From Pseudomonadota bacterium (GTDB lineage Bacteria > Pseudomonadota > Gammaproteobacteria > Xanthomonadales > Xanthomonadaceae): DNA of 5,571 bases. How positions within the stretch are numbered: position 1 is the stretch's first letter; every line of letters begins with the position of its first letter. Shown here one piece after another: positions 1 to 5,571 of this stretch. The stretch is from positions 1 through 5,571 of the forward strand of contig JAEWAG010000430.1 of the NCBI GenBank assembly GCA_023391775.1, in the 5' to 3' direction. The translations under genes were made by a program, and so were the position numbers. The notes beneath the pieces are model-generated. The model made no database searches. It was not told the DNA's origin and saw only the letters and a program-made list of their open reading frames with translations.

Positions 1-313
1 GGTCCATGCGGGTGTCCAGGGCCGGCGCGGCGGCGGCCTCGACGCCACTCTGGCGGCCCAGCTGGCGGGCGATCATCGGCGCAAGGCCCAGGCCCTTGCC
101 GGCGGTCAGCGACTGCGCCACCTGCTGGTCGTACATGTCGCGGAACATCTGGTTCTCGCCGGGGAACAGCGAGTCGCCGAAGCTGGCGTCACGCATGCTC
201 TTGACCAGCATCTGCGCGAACTGGCCCTCCAGCTGGCGCGCGACATGGTCGATCCGCGCGGCGTCCGGCCGGGCCTGGGGCGACAGTTCCAGCGGGCGGG
301 CATCGATGCGCAT
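1..313 (-). CDS. flgJ: FlgJ, flagellar rod-cap protein / peptidoglycan hydrolase (5' part only, runs off the left edge)
   Basis: FlgJ caps the growing flagellar rod in the periplasm. In most gammaproteobacteria a C-terminal muramidase domain also opens the peptidoglycan for the rod. The first 104 codons are visible, starting at the ATG at 313-311. The N-terminal rod-cap domain is recognisable: QLEGQFAQMLVKSMRDAS (about residues 28-45) matches the family's E-G-x-F-x-x-M-x-K-S-M-R block, followed by MFRDMYDQQVAQSLTAGKG (about residues 56-74) and GLAPMIARQL. An Ala-rich stretch at about residues 93-98 probably begins the linker to the next domain. The catalytic domain lies outside the window, so whether this FlgJ is one- or two-domain cannot be told. 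The start codon shares its A with the flgI stop (TGATG), and a GGAAG Shine-Dalgarno sits at 325-321, seven bases upstream, inside flgI. This implies translational coupling to flgI. No signal peptide is seen, as expected for a protein exported by the flagellar type III apparatus. Confidence 0.95.
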   Translation of the reverse strand, partial: MRIDARPLELSPQARPDAARIDHVARQLEGQFAQMLVKSMRDASFGDSLFPGENQMFRDMYDQQVAQSLTAGKGLGLAPMIARQLGRQSGVEAAAAPALDTRMD

Positions 314-1440
314 CAGATCACTTCCAGCTCCGCGCGCAGCGCACCGGCCTGCCTGAGCGCCTCGAGGATCGCGATCAGGTCGCCCGGGGCGGCGCCGACC
401 TCGTTCACCGCGCGCACGATCTCGTCCAGGGTGGTGCCGCCGTCGAAGCGGAACATGCGGCTGCCTTCCTGCGAGGTATTGATGGTCGAGGTGGGCGCGG
501 CCACGGTGCCGCCGCCGGCAAAGGCACCCGGCTGGCTGACCTGCACGCCCTCGTCGATGGTGACCGTCAGCGCGCCATGGGCCACCGCCGCCGGCATCAC
601 CCGCACCTGCGAGCCGATCACCACGGTACCGGTGCGTGCGTTGACGATGACCTTGGCCGGGGCGCTGCCGGGGGTCAGCTCGAGGTTCTCGACCTGGGCC
701 AGGAAGCCGATGCGCGCGCCCGGGTCCGCCGGTGCGGCCACCGACACGGTCACGCCATCCACCGCACGGGCCACGCCGGGGCCGAAGTACGCGTTGATCG
801 CGTCGACCATGCGCGCCACGGTGGTGAAGTCGTTGCGGTTGAGGTTGAGGGTGATGTCCCCGCCGCTGTCCAGGACGCTGGGCAGGGCCCGCTCGACCGT
901 GGCCCCGTTGGGGATGCGGCCGGCGCTGGGGATGTTCACCGCCACCCGCGAGCCGTCACGGCCCTGCGCACCGAAGCCGCCGACCACCAGGTTGCCCTGG
1001 GCGATCGCGTAGACCTGGCCGTCGGCGCCCTTGAGCGGGGCCATCAGCAGCGCGCCGCCGCGCAGCGAGACCGCATTGCCGATCGAGGACACGGTGACGT
1101 CGATGGTCTGGCCGGGCTTGGCGAAGGGCGGCAGTTCGGCGTGGATCGCCACCGCCGCCACGTTCTTCAGCTGCGGGTTCACGTTCGGCGGGACGTTGAC
1201 GCCCAGCTCGGCGAGCATGTTCTTCAGGCTCTGCACGGTGAAGGGCGCCTGGCTGGTGCGGTCGCCGCTGTTGTCCAGGCCCACCACCAGGCCGTAGCCG
1301 ACCAGGGCGTTGCCACGCACGCCGCCGACCTGGGCCAGGTCCTTGATGCGTTCGGCCTGGGCCGGGAGCGACCAGGCGCCGAGCAGGACCAGCAGGGCCA
1401 GCCAGCGGGGCGCGCGGATGCGGGGGCGGAGCGTTGCCAT
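313..1440 (-). CDS. flgI: FlgI, flagellar P-ring protein
   Basis: FlgI forms the P ring around the rod in the peptidoglycan layer and, with the L ring, acts as the bushing for the rotating rod. The 375-residue product is about the usual family length. It starts with a Sec signal peptide: an Arg-rich n-region to residue 12, a hydrophobic core [13 protein letters not shown] (13-25), and a likely cleavage after A29 in the P-A-Q-A motif. The mature protein opens with [20 protein letters not shown], the family's signature N-terminus. Other conserved blocks are [37 protein letters not shown] and [21 protein letters not shown]. The C-terminus has the usual [20 protein letters not shown] block. The gene begins 8 bases after flgH stops and is preceded by GAGG at 1450-1447 with six-base spacing. 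The Shine-Dalgarno shares two bases with the flgH stop codon. FlgI folds in the periplasm and in enterics needs the chaperone FlgA, which is not in this window. Confidence 0.98.
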   Translation of the reverse strand: MATLRPRIRAPRWLALLVLLGAWSLPAQAERIKDLAQVGGVRGNALVGYGLVVGLDNSGDRTSQAPFTVQSLKNMLAELGVNVPPNVNPQLKNVAAVAIHAELPPFAKPGQTIDVTVSSIGNAVSLRGGALLMAPLKGADGQVYAIAQGNLVVGGFGAQGRDGSRVAVNIPSAGRIPNGATVERALPSVLDSGGDITLNLNRNDFTTVARMVDAINAYFGPGVARAVDGVTVSVAAPADPGARIGFLAQVENLELTPGSAPAKVIVNARTGTVVIGSQVRVMPAAVAHGALTVTIDEGVQVSQPGAFAGGGTVAAPTSTINTSQEGSRMFRFDGGTTLDEIVRAVNEVGAAPGDLIAILEALRQAGALRAELEVI

Positions 1441-1446
1441 GGTCGG

Positions 1447-1450
1447 CCTC
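1447..1450 (-). promoter_or_regulatory. Ribosome binding site of flgI overlapping the flgH stop codon
   Basis: The minus strand reads ACTGAGGCCGACC before the flgI ATG. GAGG is six bases from the start and shares its GA with the TGA stop of flgH (1451-1449). Ribosomes finishing flgH therefore end on the flgI initiation region, which supports coupled synthesis of the two ring proteins and fixes the flgI start. Confidence 0.75.
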
Positions 1451-2138
1451 AGTACGGGTAGAGCCGCGAGTTGAAGAAGCGCGACAGCCAGCCCATCGCG
1501 TTGGCCTGGGCGATCGCGCCGCGGCCGCCATAGACGATGCGGGCCTCGCCGACGCGGCTGGAGGGCACGGAGTTGTCGCGGCTGATGTCCGCCGGGCGCA
1601 CGATGCCCTGGATCTGCACCAGCTCGTCGCCCTGGTTCAGGCGCAGGTTCTTCTGGCCCTGGACCACCAGGTTGCCGTTGGGCAGGCGCTGGATGACGCT
1701 GACGGTGACGCTGCCCTGCAGGCGGTTGCTCTGGCTGGACTTGCCCTGGCCGTCGAAGTCGCGCTCGCCCTCGGCCGAGGCCGACAGGACGTCGCGCCCG
1801 TTGAGCGTCACCGGTGCGCCGAACAGCTGGGGCGCGCCGATGGACAACGAGCTCTCCTTGCTCACCTGGGTGGTGGCGCTGGTCTGGGCGGTGGTCGATT
1901 CGACCAGGGTGATGGTCAGCAGGTCACCCACCTCGCGGGCGATGCGGTCACCGTACAGCGACAGGCCCTGTCCGCCGGCGTAGATGGCACCGGCCGTGGG
2001 CGCGGCCGGGGCGGGCATCACCGGCACGACCGGCGCCATCGGCGGATAGGGCCGTACGTCGCCGGCGGCCACGCAGCCACCGAGCAGCAGCGTGGCCGGC
2101 AGGGCCAGGACGATGGCGAAGCGGGAGCGGGGATCCAT
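1449..2138 (-). CDS. flgH: FlgH, flagellar L-ring lipoprotein
   Basis: FlgH is the outer-membrane lipoprotein that assembles the L ring around the distal rod. The product has 229 residues, close to the enteric protein. Residues 1-22 form a lipoprotein signal: MDPRSR, the hydrophobic run [15 protein letters not shown], then Cys22, with a lipobox reading L-G-G-C. Cys22 is the predicted lipidated residue after signal peptidase II cleavage. A Pro/Ala/Val-rich linker (about residues 30-50) precedes the folded domain. Conserved blocks follow: [20 protein letters not shown] (about 60-79), the Ser/Thr-rich [36 protein letters not shown], and a C-terminal [18 protein letters not shown] that matches the family ending. 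The start is ATG at 2138-2136, with GGAG at 2148-2145 spaced six bases away. It follows flgG by 28 bases and precedes flgI by 8, so it is clearly in one operon with both. Confidence 0.98.
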   Translation of the reverse strand: MDPRSRFAIVLALPATLLLGGCVAAGDVRPYPPMAPVVPVMPAPAAPTAGAIYAGGQGLSLYGDRIAREVGDLLTITLVESTTAQTSATTQVSKESSLSIGAPQLFGAPVTLNGRDVLSASAEGERDFDGQGKSSQSNRLQGSVTVSVIQRLPNGNLVVQGQKNLRLNQGDELVQIQGIVRPADISRDNSVPSSRVGEARIVYGGRGAIAQANAMGWLSRFFNSRLYPY

Positions 2139-2166
2139 GGCGGTCTCCAGCGGCGCGGCGCGCCGG

Positions 2167-2952
2167 TCAGACGTTGTTGTTGAGGTAGCCCAGCATCGAG
2201 TCGGTGGTGGAGATGGCCTTGGCGTTCATCTCGTAGGCGCGCTGGGTCTCGATCATGCTCACCAGCTCCTCCACCACGTTGACGTTGCTGCCCTCCAGCG
2301 CGCCCTGTTCGACCAGGCCCAGGCCGTTCAGGCCAGGCGTGCCGTTCTGCGCGGGGCCGGAGGCCGTGGTTTCCACGTACAGGTTCTCGCCGCGCGCCTG
2401 CAGGCCGGCGGGATTGATGAAGTCGGTCAGGGTCAGCGCGCCGATCTCCAGCGCCTGGCCCTCGCCGGCCATCTGCACGGTGATGGTGCCGTCGGTGCCG
2501 ATGGTCATGGACTGTGCGCCTTCGGGCACCTGGATGCCGGGCTGCACCGGGTAGCCGCTGCTGGTCACCAGCTCGCCCTGCGCGTTGACCTGGAAGCTGC
2601 CGTCACGGGTGTAGGCGGAGGTGCCATCGGGCATCAGCACTTCGAAGAAGCCGCGGCCGTTGATCATCACGTCCAGGGCGCGGCCGGTCTGCTGCGGGTT
2701 GCCCTGCTGGAAGTCCTTGGCGGTGGACACCACGCGCACGCCGGTGCCCAGCTGCAGGCCGGACGGCAGCTGCGTCTGCGCCGAGGTCGAGCCGCCGGGC
2801 TGGCGCACCTGCTGGTAAAGCAGGTCCTCGAAATTGGCGCGGTCGCGCTTGAAGCCGGTGGTGTTGGTGTTGGCCAGGTTGTTGGCCACTACCGACATGC
2901 GCGTCTGCTGCGCATCCAGACCGGTCTTGGCGACCCAGAGTGCCTGATTCAT
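2167..2952 (-). CDS. flgG: FlgG, flagellar distal rod protein
   Basis: FlgG builds the distal rod that passes through the P and L rings. The product has 261 residues, one more than the E. coli protein. The N-terminal rod/hook motif is [13 protein letters not shown] (residues 23-35). Directly after comes the block from Y46 to P63 ([18 protein letters not shown]), which aligns in place with the FlgG-specific segment reported to keep the rod straight and rigid, in contrast to the curved hook. Central blocks are [20 protein letters not shown] and [20 protein letters not shown]. The C-terminal helix region contains [20 protein letters not shown], then [15 protein letters not shown]. The open frame continues upstream to 3114, but the extension is Arg/Pro-rich and unlike the family. 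The chosen ATG at 2952-2950 gives the canonical [17 protein letters not shown] start and has GAGG nine bases upstream. A sigma-54-type promoter lies about 40 bases upstream. Confidence 0.98.
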   Translation of the reverse strand: MNQALWVAKTGLDAQQTRMSVVANNLANTNTTGFKRDRANFEDLLYQQVRQPGGSTSAQTQLPSGLQLGTGVRVVSTAKDFQQGNPQQTGRALDVMINGRGFFEVLMPDGTSAYTRDGSFQVNAQGELVTSSGYPVQPGIQVPEGAQSMTIGTDGTITVQMAGEGQALEIGALTLTDFINPAGLQARGENLYVETTASGPAQNGTPGLNGLGLVEQGALEGSNVNVVEELVSMIETQRAYEMNAKAISTTDSMLGYLNNNV

Positions 2953-2961
2953 GACGCGGAA

Positions 2962-2967
2962 CCTCAC
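2962..2967 (-). promoter_or_regulatory. Ribosome binding site of flgG
   Basis: GTGAGG at 2967-2962 on the minus strand is followed by nine bases and then the ATG at 2952. It supports the short flgG start over the upstream extension of the reading frame, because it lies downstream of the predicted transcription start near 2981. Confidence 0.65.
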
Positions 2968-2968
2968 G

Positions 2969-2987
2969 TGACGGATTGACGCCGTCA
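2969..2987 (-). promoter_or_regulatory. Perfect dyad at the predicted flgG transcription start
   Basis: The minus strand reads TGACGG, a seven-base spacer CGTCAAT, then CCGTCA: two 6-base arms in perfect inverted symmetry. It spans the predicted sigma-54 start site (about 2981) and ends just upstream of the flgG ribosome binding site. It could be an operator for a flagellar regulator or a weak hairpin in the leader. FleQ-type regulators are known to bind near or downstream of some start sites in Pseudomonas, but the arms do not closely match a site that I can name. The symmetry is seen directly; the function is a guess. Confidence 0.35.
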
Positions 2988-2991
2988 TCCA

Positions 2992-3007
2992 TGCATGCGG
3001 CGTGCCA
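2992..3007 (-). promoter_or_regulatory. Sigma-54 (RpoN) -24/-12 promoter for flgG-H-I-J
   Basis: The minus strand reads TGGCACG, four bases CCGC, then ATGCA. Against the sigma-54 consensus TGGCACG-N4-TTGCW, only the first T of the -12 box differs. The invariant GG (3006-3005) and GC (2994-2993) are separated by exactly ten bases, as sigma-54 requires. The start site would be near 2981, giving a leader of roughly 29 bases that contains the flgG ribosome binding site. It lies in the 219-base flgF-flgG gap, pointing at flgG. In polarly flagellated gammaproteobacteria, rod and hook genes are typically under sigma-54 with a FleQ-class activator, which fits. No activator site could be identified with confidence in the upstream part of the gap. 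Confidence 0.8.
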
Positions 3008-3152
3008 GAACGGCGTCGGAGACCCGGCGGTGGGCACGGGATGGCATGGTGCGCGGTCGTGCCGGTCCTGTGGCGGCCACGCAGGGCAGGCCGCCGCGGC
3101 GCGGGCACGCGCATGCGCCCGGATCGGGCGCCACGGGTCAGGGGCGGGGGAG

Positions 3153-3167
3153 GGCGCCGTCGGCGCC
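3153..3167 (-). terminator. GC hairpin just after flgF, possible weak or Rho-dependent terminator
   Basis: The minus strand carries GGCGCC, loop GAC, GGCGCC, a perfect 6-bp all-GC stem that begins four bases after the flgF stop. There is no T-run downstream, only a C-rich, G-poor stretch (CTCCCCCGCCCC). That argues against a classical intrinsic terminator and fits an RNA 3'-end stabiliser or a Rho-associated stop instead. Because GGCGCC is itself a palindrome, such hairpins arise easily in GC-rich DNA. The structure is seen; the role is inferred. Confidence 0.35.
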
Positions 3168-3171
3168 GGTG

Positions 3172-3921
3172 TCAGCGGCCCAGGCGCAGCAGGCTGTTGG
3201 CGGCCTGGGTGTTGTCGTCGCCGTGCTTGATGACCTTGACCTGCATCTCGAACTGGCGCTGCAGCTGGATCATCTGCACCAGTGCCCCGGCGGCATCGAC
3301 GTTGCTCTGTTCCAGGGCGCCGGTGGTCATCACCTGGCCGGGTGCCTGCAGCAGCGGCTGCTGCGGCGTGGCATTGCGCATCAGCCCGTCCAGGCCGCGG
3401 GTGAGCTGCCCGGGGCTGGCCTCGACCACCTTCAGCCGGCCGATCATGGCCAGGGTGTCGGCGCCTTCGCCCAGCGGCACGATCGAGACCGTGCCGTCAT
3501 GGCCGATCTCCAGGGCCTGGTGCGGCGGCAGCGCCATCGGGTTGCCTTCCTGGTCCAGCAGCGCGTGGCCGCCGGCGGTGACCAGCTGGCCGTTCGGCGT
3601 CAGCGACAGGTTGCCGGCGCGGGTATAGGCCTCGCTGCCGTCCGGCGCCTGCACCGCCAGCCAGCGGTCGGCGTGCAGGGACACGTCCAGGCCGTTGCCG
3701 GTGACCTGCAGCGCCCCGGCGCGCGCGTCGAAGCCCTGGTCCACGTGCAGCGCCGCCACCCGCGAGGCATGGCCGGGGCCACGCACGGGGAAGGACTCGG
3801 TATTGGCCAACGCGGCCTTGAACCCGGCCGTATCGGCGTTGGCCAGGTTGTGGCTCACCGTGCCTTGCGCCTGCAGCGTGGCGCGGGCGCCGGTCATCGC
3901 GATGTAGAGGGCTTTGTCCAT
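3172..3921 (-). CDS. flgF: FlgF, flagellar proximal rod protein
   Basis: FlgF is a subunit of the proximal flagellar rod, exported by the flagellar type III system. The product has 249 residues, close to the enteric protein at about 251. Its N-terminus MDKALYIAMTGARATLQAQ leads into SHNLANADTAGFKAAL (about residues 23-38), the rod/hook N-terminal motif. The middle has GNGLDVSLHADRWLAVQ and GSEAYTRAGNLSLTPNGQLV, and the C-terminus has GALEQSNVDAAGALVQMIQL followed by QRQFEMQVKVI. The chosen start is ATG at 3921-3919, because the family begins here. A longer frame from GTG at 3954 would add PIPNHGSRPP, which is translated repeat DNA. No good Shine-Dalgarno precedes the ATG: the bases before it are ATCACGGCCTCCC. 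That is unusual for this window, where the other complete genes have clear sites. The palindromic repeat ends only five bases before the start. The gene is read in the same direction as flgE, 118 bases after it. Confidence 0.97.
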   Translation of the reverse strand: MDKALYIAMTGARATLQAQGTVSHNLANADTAGFKAALANTESFPVRGPGHASRVAALHVDQGFDARAGALQVTGNGLDVSLHADRWLAVQAPDGSEAYTRAGNLSLTPNGQLVTAGGHALLDQEGNPMALPPHQALEIGHDGTVSIVPLGEGADTLAMIGRLKVVEASPGQLTRGLDGLMRNATPQQPLLQAPGQVMTTGALEQSNVDAAGALVQMIQLQRQFEMQVKVIKHGDDNTQAANSLLRLGR

Positions 3922-3988
3922 GGGAGGCCGTGATCCGTGGTTCGGGATTGGCACAAGCCGGGGCGACGCGGTCCGTGAAGGCGACCGG

Positions 3989-4004
3989 AAGAGCTCCCGC
4001 TCTT
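3989..4004 (-). other. Perfect 6-bp hairpin in the core of the flgE-flgF palindrome
   Basis: The minus strand reads AAGAGC, loop GGGA, GCTCTT, then CCGGTCGCC. The GGGA loop is of the stable GNRA type. No T-run follows beyond the TT inside the stem, so it is a poor intrinsic terminator. It may act as the apical stem of the larger palindrome and could stabilise or mark a processing point downstream of the flgE message. Confidence 0.4.
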
Positions 4005-4005
4005 A

Positions 4006-4033
4006 CGAATCGCCAATCACGAATCCCGAATCC
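4006..4033. repeat. Four tandem 7-base units (CGAATCS-like)
   Basis: The plus strand reads CGAATCG, CCAATCA, CGAATCC, CGAATCC without gaps, followed by CGG. Three more degenerate units occur in the opposite orientation at 3930-3950 (minus strand CCAATCC, CGAACCA, CGGATCA). These units make up the arms of the palindrome. The start of this tract overlaps the core side of the right arm. Confidence 0.65.
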
Positions 4034-4039
4034 CGGCTC

Positions 4040-5260
4040 TTAACGGATGTTGATCACCGTCTGGGTGGCCTGGTCCTGGGTGGAGATCATCTGCGCATTG
4101 GCCTGGAAGTTGCGCTGGGCGGTGATCATGTTCACCAGCTGCTCGGTCAGGTCCACGGTCGAGGCTTCCAGCGCGCCGGACTGGATGCGGCCGAAGTCCG
4201 AGGAATCGGGCGTACCACTGCGCGGCGTGCCGGAGGCATGCGTGGCCATCCACATGTTGTTGCCCTGCGCCTGCAGGCCCTGCGGATTGACGAAATTGGT
4301 CAGCACGATCTGGCCCAGCGCCACGTCGTCGCCATTGGTGTAGCGGGCGTAGACCACGCCATCCTCGGCCACGTCGATGGTGGTCAGCTTGCCGGAGGCG
4401 AAGCCGTCCTGGTTGAGGCTGCGCAGGGCGAAGCTGTTGCCGTACTGGGTGCTGCCGCTGATGTCCAGGTTCATCTCCAGGACGCCAGCGCCGGTGCCCG
4501 GGGTGTACGGATCCATGGCGATGCGTCCGTCCGCCGGTGCGGTCAGGGCGCCGTTGGAGTCGAACTGCAGGGTCGCCGGCTCACCGACCTGGGTGCCGTC
4601 GACGAAGTTGTAGACCTGCCATTCGTTGGGAGTGCCGGTCTTGACGAAGTACGAGGTCTGCACGTGCGACACGCCCAGCGAGTCGTACACGGTCACGCCG
4701 CCGCTGCTGGCGTTGTAGCTGTTGGATTCGGACGGGTCGAACGGCTGCACGGTCGGCGCGGAGGCCGCGCCGGGCAGGGTGACGGTCAGTTCGACCAGGC
4801 CGGTCTGCGAGGGCGGGCTGTCGGTGGTGGCCAGCTGCAGGTCGGTGGTGCGGCCCACGTCGAAGCCGCCACTGGCATTGGGCGCGTACACCTGCAGGCG
4901 GGCACCGTCCGGGGTGACCACGAAGCCGCGGTTGTCCGGCTGGAAATTGCCGGCGCGGGTGTACATCGTGTCGCCGTTCTTGCGCACCGTGAAGAAGCCT
5001 TCGCCGTCGATGGCGAAGTCCAGGCTGCGTCCGGTCGGGTCGATGTTGCCTTGGGCGAACTGCTGGGCCACGTTGCTGACCTTCACGCCCGAGCCCACCG
5101 CGCTGTTGGCCAGGCCGTAGCTGGTGGAGGAGAACAGGTCGGCGAACTCCGCGCGCGAGGTCTTGAAGCCCACGGTGTTGGAGTTGGCGATGTTGTTCGA
5201 GGTGACGTTGAGGTCGGCGTTGGCCGCGTTGATGCCGGACAGCGATGCGTTGAAGCTCAT
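4040..5260 (-). CDS. flgE: FlgE, flagellar hook protein
   Basis: FlgE polymerises into the curved hook, the universal joint between rod and filament, outside the cell. The product has 406 residues, near the enteric length of about 402. The N-terminal D0 helix region MSFNASLSGINAANADLNV leads to SNNIANSNTVGFKTSRAEFA (residues 21-40), the rod/hook family motif. Blocks for the D1 domain follow: SLDFAIDGEGFFTVR and MYTRAGNFQPDNRGFVVTPD. The middle (about residues 145-290) is the variable surface D2-type region, with GGVTVYDSLGVSHVQTSYFV as a conserved hook-protein element. The second half returns to LTNFVNPQGLQAQGNNMW and SGALEASTVDLTEQLVNMI, then QRNFQANAQMISTQDQ (to residue 397) and the end TVINIR. 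The start is ATG at 5260-5258 with AGGAG at 5271-5267, six bases upstream. The strong site fits a protein needed in high copy. It follows flgD by 40 bases. Confidence 0.98.
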   Translation of the reverse strand: MSFNASLSGINAANADLNVTSNNIANSNTVGFKTSRAEFADLFSSTSYGLANSAVGSGVKVSNVAQQFAQGNIDPTGRSLDFAIDGEGFFTVRKNGDTMYTRAGNFQPDNRGFVVTPDGARLQVYAPNASGGFDVGRTTDLQLATTDSPPSQTGLVELTVTLPGAASAPTVQPFDPSESNSYNASSGGVTVYDSLGVSHVQTSYFVKTGTPNEWQVYNFVDGTQVGEPATLQFDSNGALTAPADGRIAMDPYTPGTGAGVLEMNLDISGSTQYGNSFALRSLNQDGFASGKLTTIDVAEDGVVYARYTNGDDVALGQIVLTNFVNPQGLQAQGNNMWMATHASGTPRSGTPDSSDFGRIQSGALEASTVDLTEQLVNMITAQRNFQANAQMISTQDQATQTVINIR

Positions 5261-5266
5261 GGCGGA

Positions 5267-5271
5267 CTCCT
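5267..5271 (-). promoter_or_regulatory. Strong ribosome binding site of flgE
   Basis: AGGAG on the minus strand is six bases from the flgE ATG. It is the closest match to the Shine-Dalgarno consensus in the window and lies in the 40-base flgD-flgE gap. No promoter is apparent in that gap. Confidence 0.75.
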
Positions 5272-5300
5272 GCGGAAGTCTTGCGTTGGTTTCGGCGGGC

Positions 5301-5571
5301 TCAGCTGATGCGGAGGACGTGCTGCAGCGGGACCGTGCCCAGGCCCGGAAGGTCGAGGAACAGGCCGTCGCTGCCGACGGTCACGCTCTCCACGGTGCCG
5401 CGCACGTAGGTATCCAGCGGCCGGGTGCTGCCGTCGGTACCGGTATGGCGGGCACTGATGCCGTAGCTGCCGGCGGGCAGGCGGTTGCCGGCCGCGTCGG
5501 TGCCGTCCCAGGCGAAGGGCACTTCGCCGGCGCGGCTGGCCGCCACGCTGAACTCGCGCACGGTGCGGCCG
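5301..5571 (-). CDS. flgD: FlgD, hook-cap / hook assembly scaffold protein (3' end only)
   Basis: FlgD sits at the tip of the growing hook and guides FlgE subunits into place. It is discarded when the hook is complete. Only the last 90 codons are in the window, ending at TGA 5303-5301, and the gene continues past the right edge. The fragment begins GRTVREFSVAASRAGEVPF and carries the FlgD Ig-like motif AWDGTDAAGNRLPAGSYGI. It ends with a beta-rich Tudor-like segment, including GTVESVTVGSDGLFLDLPGL and the final PLQHVLRIS. A GTG at 5561-5559 could be read as a start, but it codes for an internal Val in GRTVREF, so the true start is upstream and not visible. The position directly before flgE is the canonical order. 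Confidence 0.93.
   Translation of the reverse strand, partial: GRTVREFSVAASRAGEVPFAWDGTDAAGNRLPAGSYGISARHTGTDGSTRPLDTYVRGTVESVTVGSDGLFLDLPGLGTVPLQHVLRIS

Larger units (their letters stand above)
2953..3171. other. Intergenic region flgF-flgG (219 bases)
   Basis: This is the longest gap in the window. In minus-strand order it holds the GC hairpin right after the flgF stop (3153-3167), then a C-rich stretch CTCCCCCGCCCCTGACC (3152-3136), then about 130 bases in which I see no gene or clear signal. After that come the sigma-54 promoter (2992-3007), the dyad (2969-2987) and the flgG ribosome binding site. Reading frames crossing the gap give Arg/Pro-rich, non-family peptides, so I do not call a small gene here. 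Confidence 0.7.
3927..4037. repeat. Large imperfect palindromic intergenic element between flgE and flgF
   Basis: Two 26-base arms, 3927-3952 and 4012-4037, are inverted copies of each other. In RNA, 22 of 26 positions pair, counting one G-T wobble, and both arm ends are paired. The arms enclose a 59-base core with its own perfect hairpin (3989-4004). Each arm is made of degenerate 7-base units such as CGAATCC, CCAATCA and CGAACCA. The element almost fills the flgE-flgF gap, from 2 bases after the flgE stop to 5 bases before the flgF ATG. It contains no gene. From memory, heptamer strings of the CGAATCC type are common in intergenic DNA of xanthomonads, so this is probably a dispersed repeat rather than a flagellar signal. 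A transcript through it would fold into a long stem-loop. Confidence 0.7.

Noticed and set aside
2156..2165. 10-base palindrome CGGCGCGCCG in the flgG-flgH gap
   Set aside because: Short GC palindromes are expected by chance in such GC-rich DNA. There is no T-run, and it has no clear role in a tightly spaced operon.
2092..2979. 295-residue open frame on the plus strand opposite flgG
   Set aside because: Its composition and its position on the complement of flgG mark it as a shadow, and no start signal or domain is seen.
2953..3114. 54-residue N-terminal extension of flgG, or a small gene in the flgF-flgG gap
   Set aside because: The peptide is Arg/Pro-rich and unlike FlgG. The sigma-54 promoter and ribosome binding site lie downstream of its start, and the family begins at the ATG at 2952.
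3103..3120. GGGCGC/GTGCCC imperfect hairpin in the flgF-flgG gap
   Set aside because: It is a six-pair stem with a wobble, isolated from any gene end or promoter element and not distinguishable from background in GC-rich sequence.
3922..3954. 11-residue extension of flgF from a GTG start
   Set aside because: The extension is encoded by the palindromic repeat arm, has no ribosome binding site, and the FlgF family starts with the MDKALYIAMTG segment at 3921.
5261..5300. Possible promoter between flgD and flgE
   Set aside because: Only a ribosome binding site is seen. No -24/-12 or sigma-28-type element is present in the 40 bases.
3914..5308. 464-residue open frame on the plus strand opposite flgE
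   Set aside because: It is the antisense shadow of flgE. Its product is a His/Val/Gly/Ala-rich string with no family motif, as expected in GC-rich DNA opposite a well-supported gene.
5301..5561. A complete 86-residue gene starting at GTG 5561
   Set aside because: The GTG is an internal Val codon of flgD. The frame stays open to the window edge and the sequence is the FlgD C-terminal domain.

Overview
This window is a stretch of a bacterial flagellar rod, hook and ring gene cluster. Every real gene is on the minus strand, so the reading order runs from the right end to the left: flgD (3' end only), flgE, flgF, flgG, flgH, flgI and flgJ (5' end only). All seven are recognised from their own protein motifs and appear in the canonical flg order. 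The DNA is strongly GC-rich and codons mostly end in G or C. FlgH and FlgI (outer-membrane L ring and periplasmic P ring) show a Gram-negative host. The GC-rich style, a sigma-54-type promoter and heptamer repeats of the CGAATCC type together suggest a gammaproteobacterium of the Xanthomonadaceae/Lysobacteraceae group (Stenotrophomonas, Xanthomonas, Lysobacter or Luteimonas kind). That placement is an inference, not a proof.

Layout from right to left: flgD C-terminal end (5301-5571), a 40-base gap with a strong ribosome binding site, flgE (4040-5260), a 118-base gap almost filled by a large imperfect palindrome built of 7-base units (3927-4037), flgF (3172-3921), a 219-base gap with a GC hairpin just after flgF and a near-perfect sigma-54 promoter (2992-3007) before flgG, flgG (2167-2952), a 28-base gap, flgH (1449-2138), an 8-base gap, flgI (313-1440), and flgJ, whose start overlaps the flgI stop by one base (1-313).

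Together the genes build the axial structure outward from the cell. FlgF and FlgG are the proximal and distal rod. FlgI and FlgH form the P- and L-ring bushing around the rod. FlgJ caps the growing rod and, in most relatives, cuts peptidoglycan to let it through. FlgD caps the growing hook and FlgE is the hook subunit.

The genes themselves are ordinary. The non-routine content lies in the two larger gaps: the palindromic heptamer element that runs to within five bases of the flgF start and leaves flgF without a visible Shine-Dalgarno sequence, and the internal sigma-54 promoter with an overlapping dyad, which suggests that flgG-H-I-J can be transcribed separately from flgD-E-F. I found no mobile-element gene, CRISPR array, RNA gene or undescribed protein system here.
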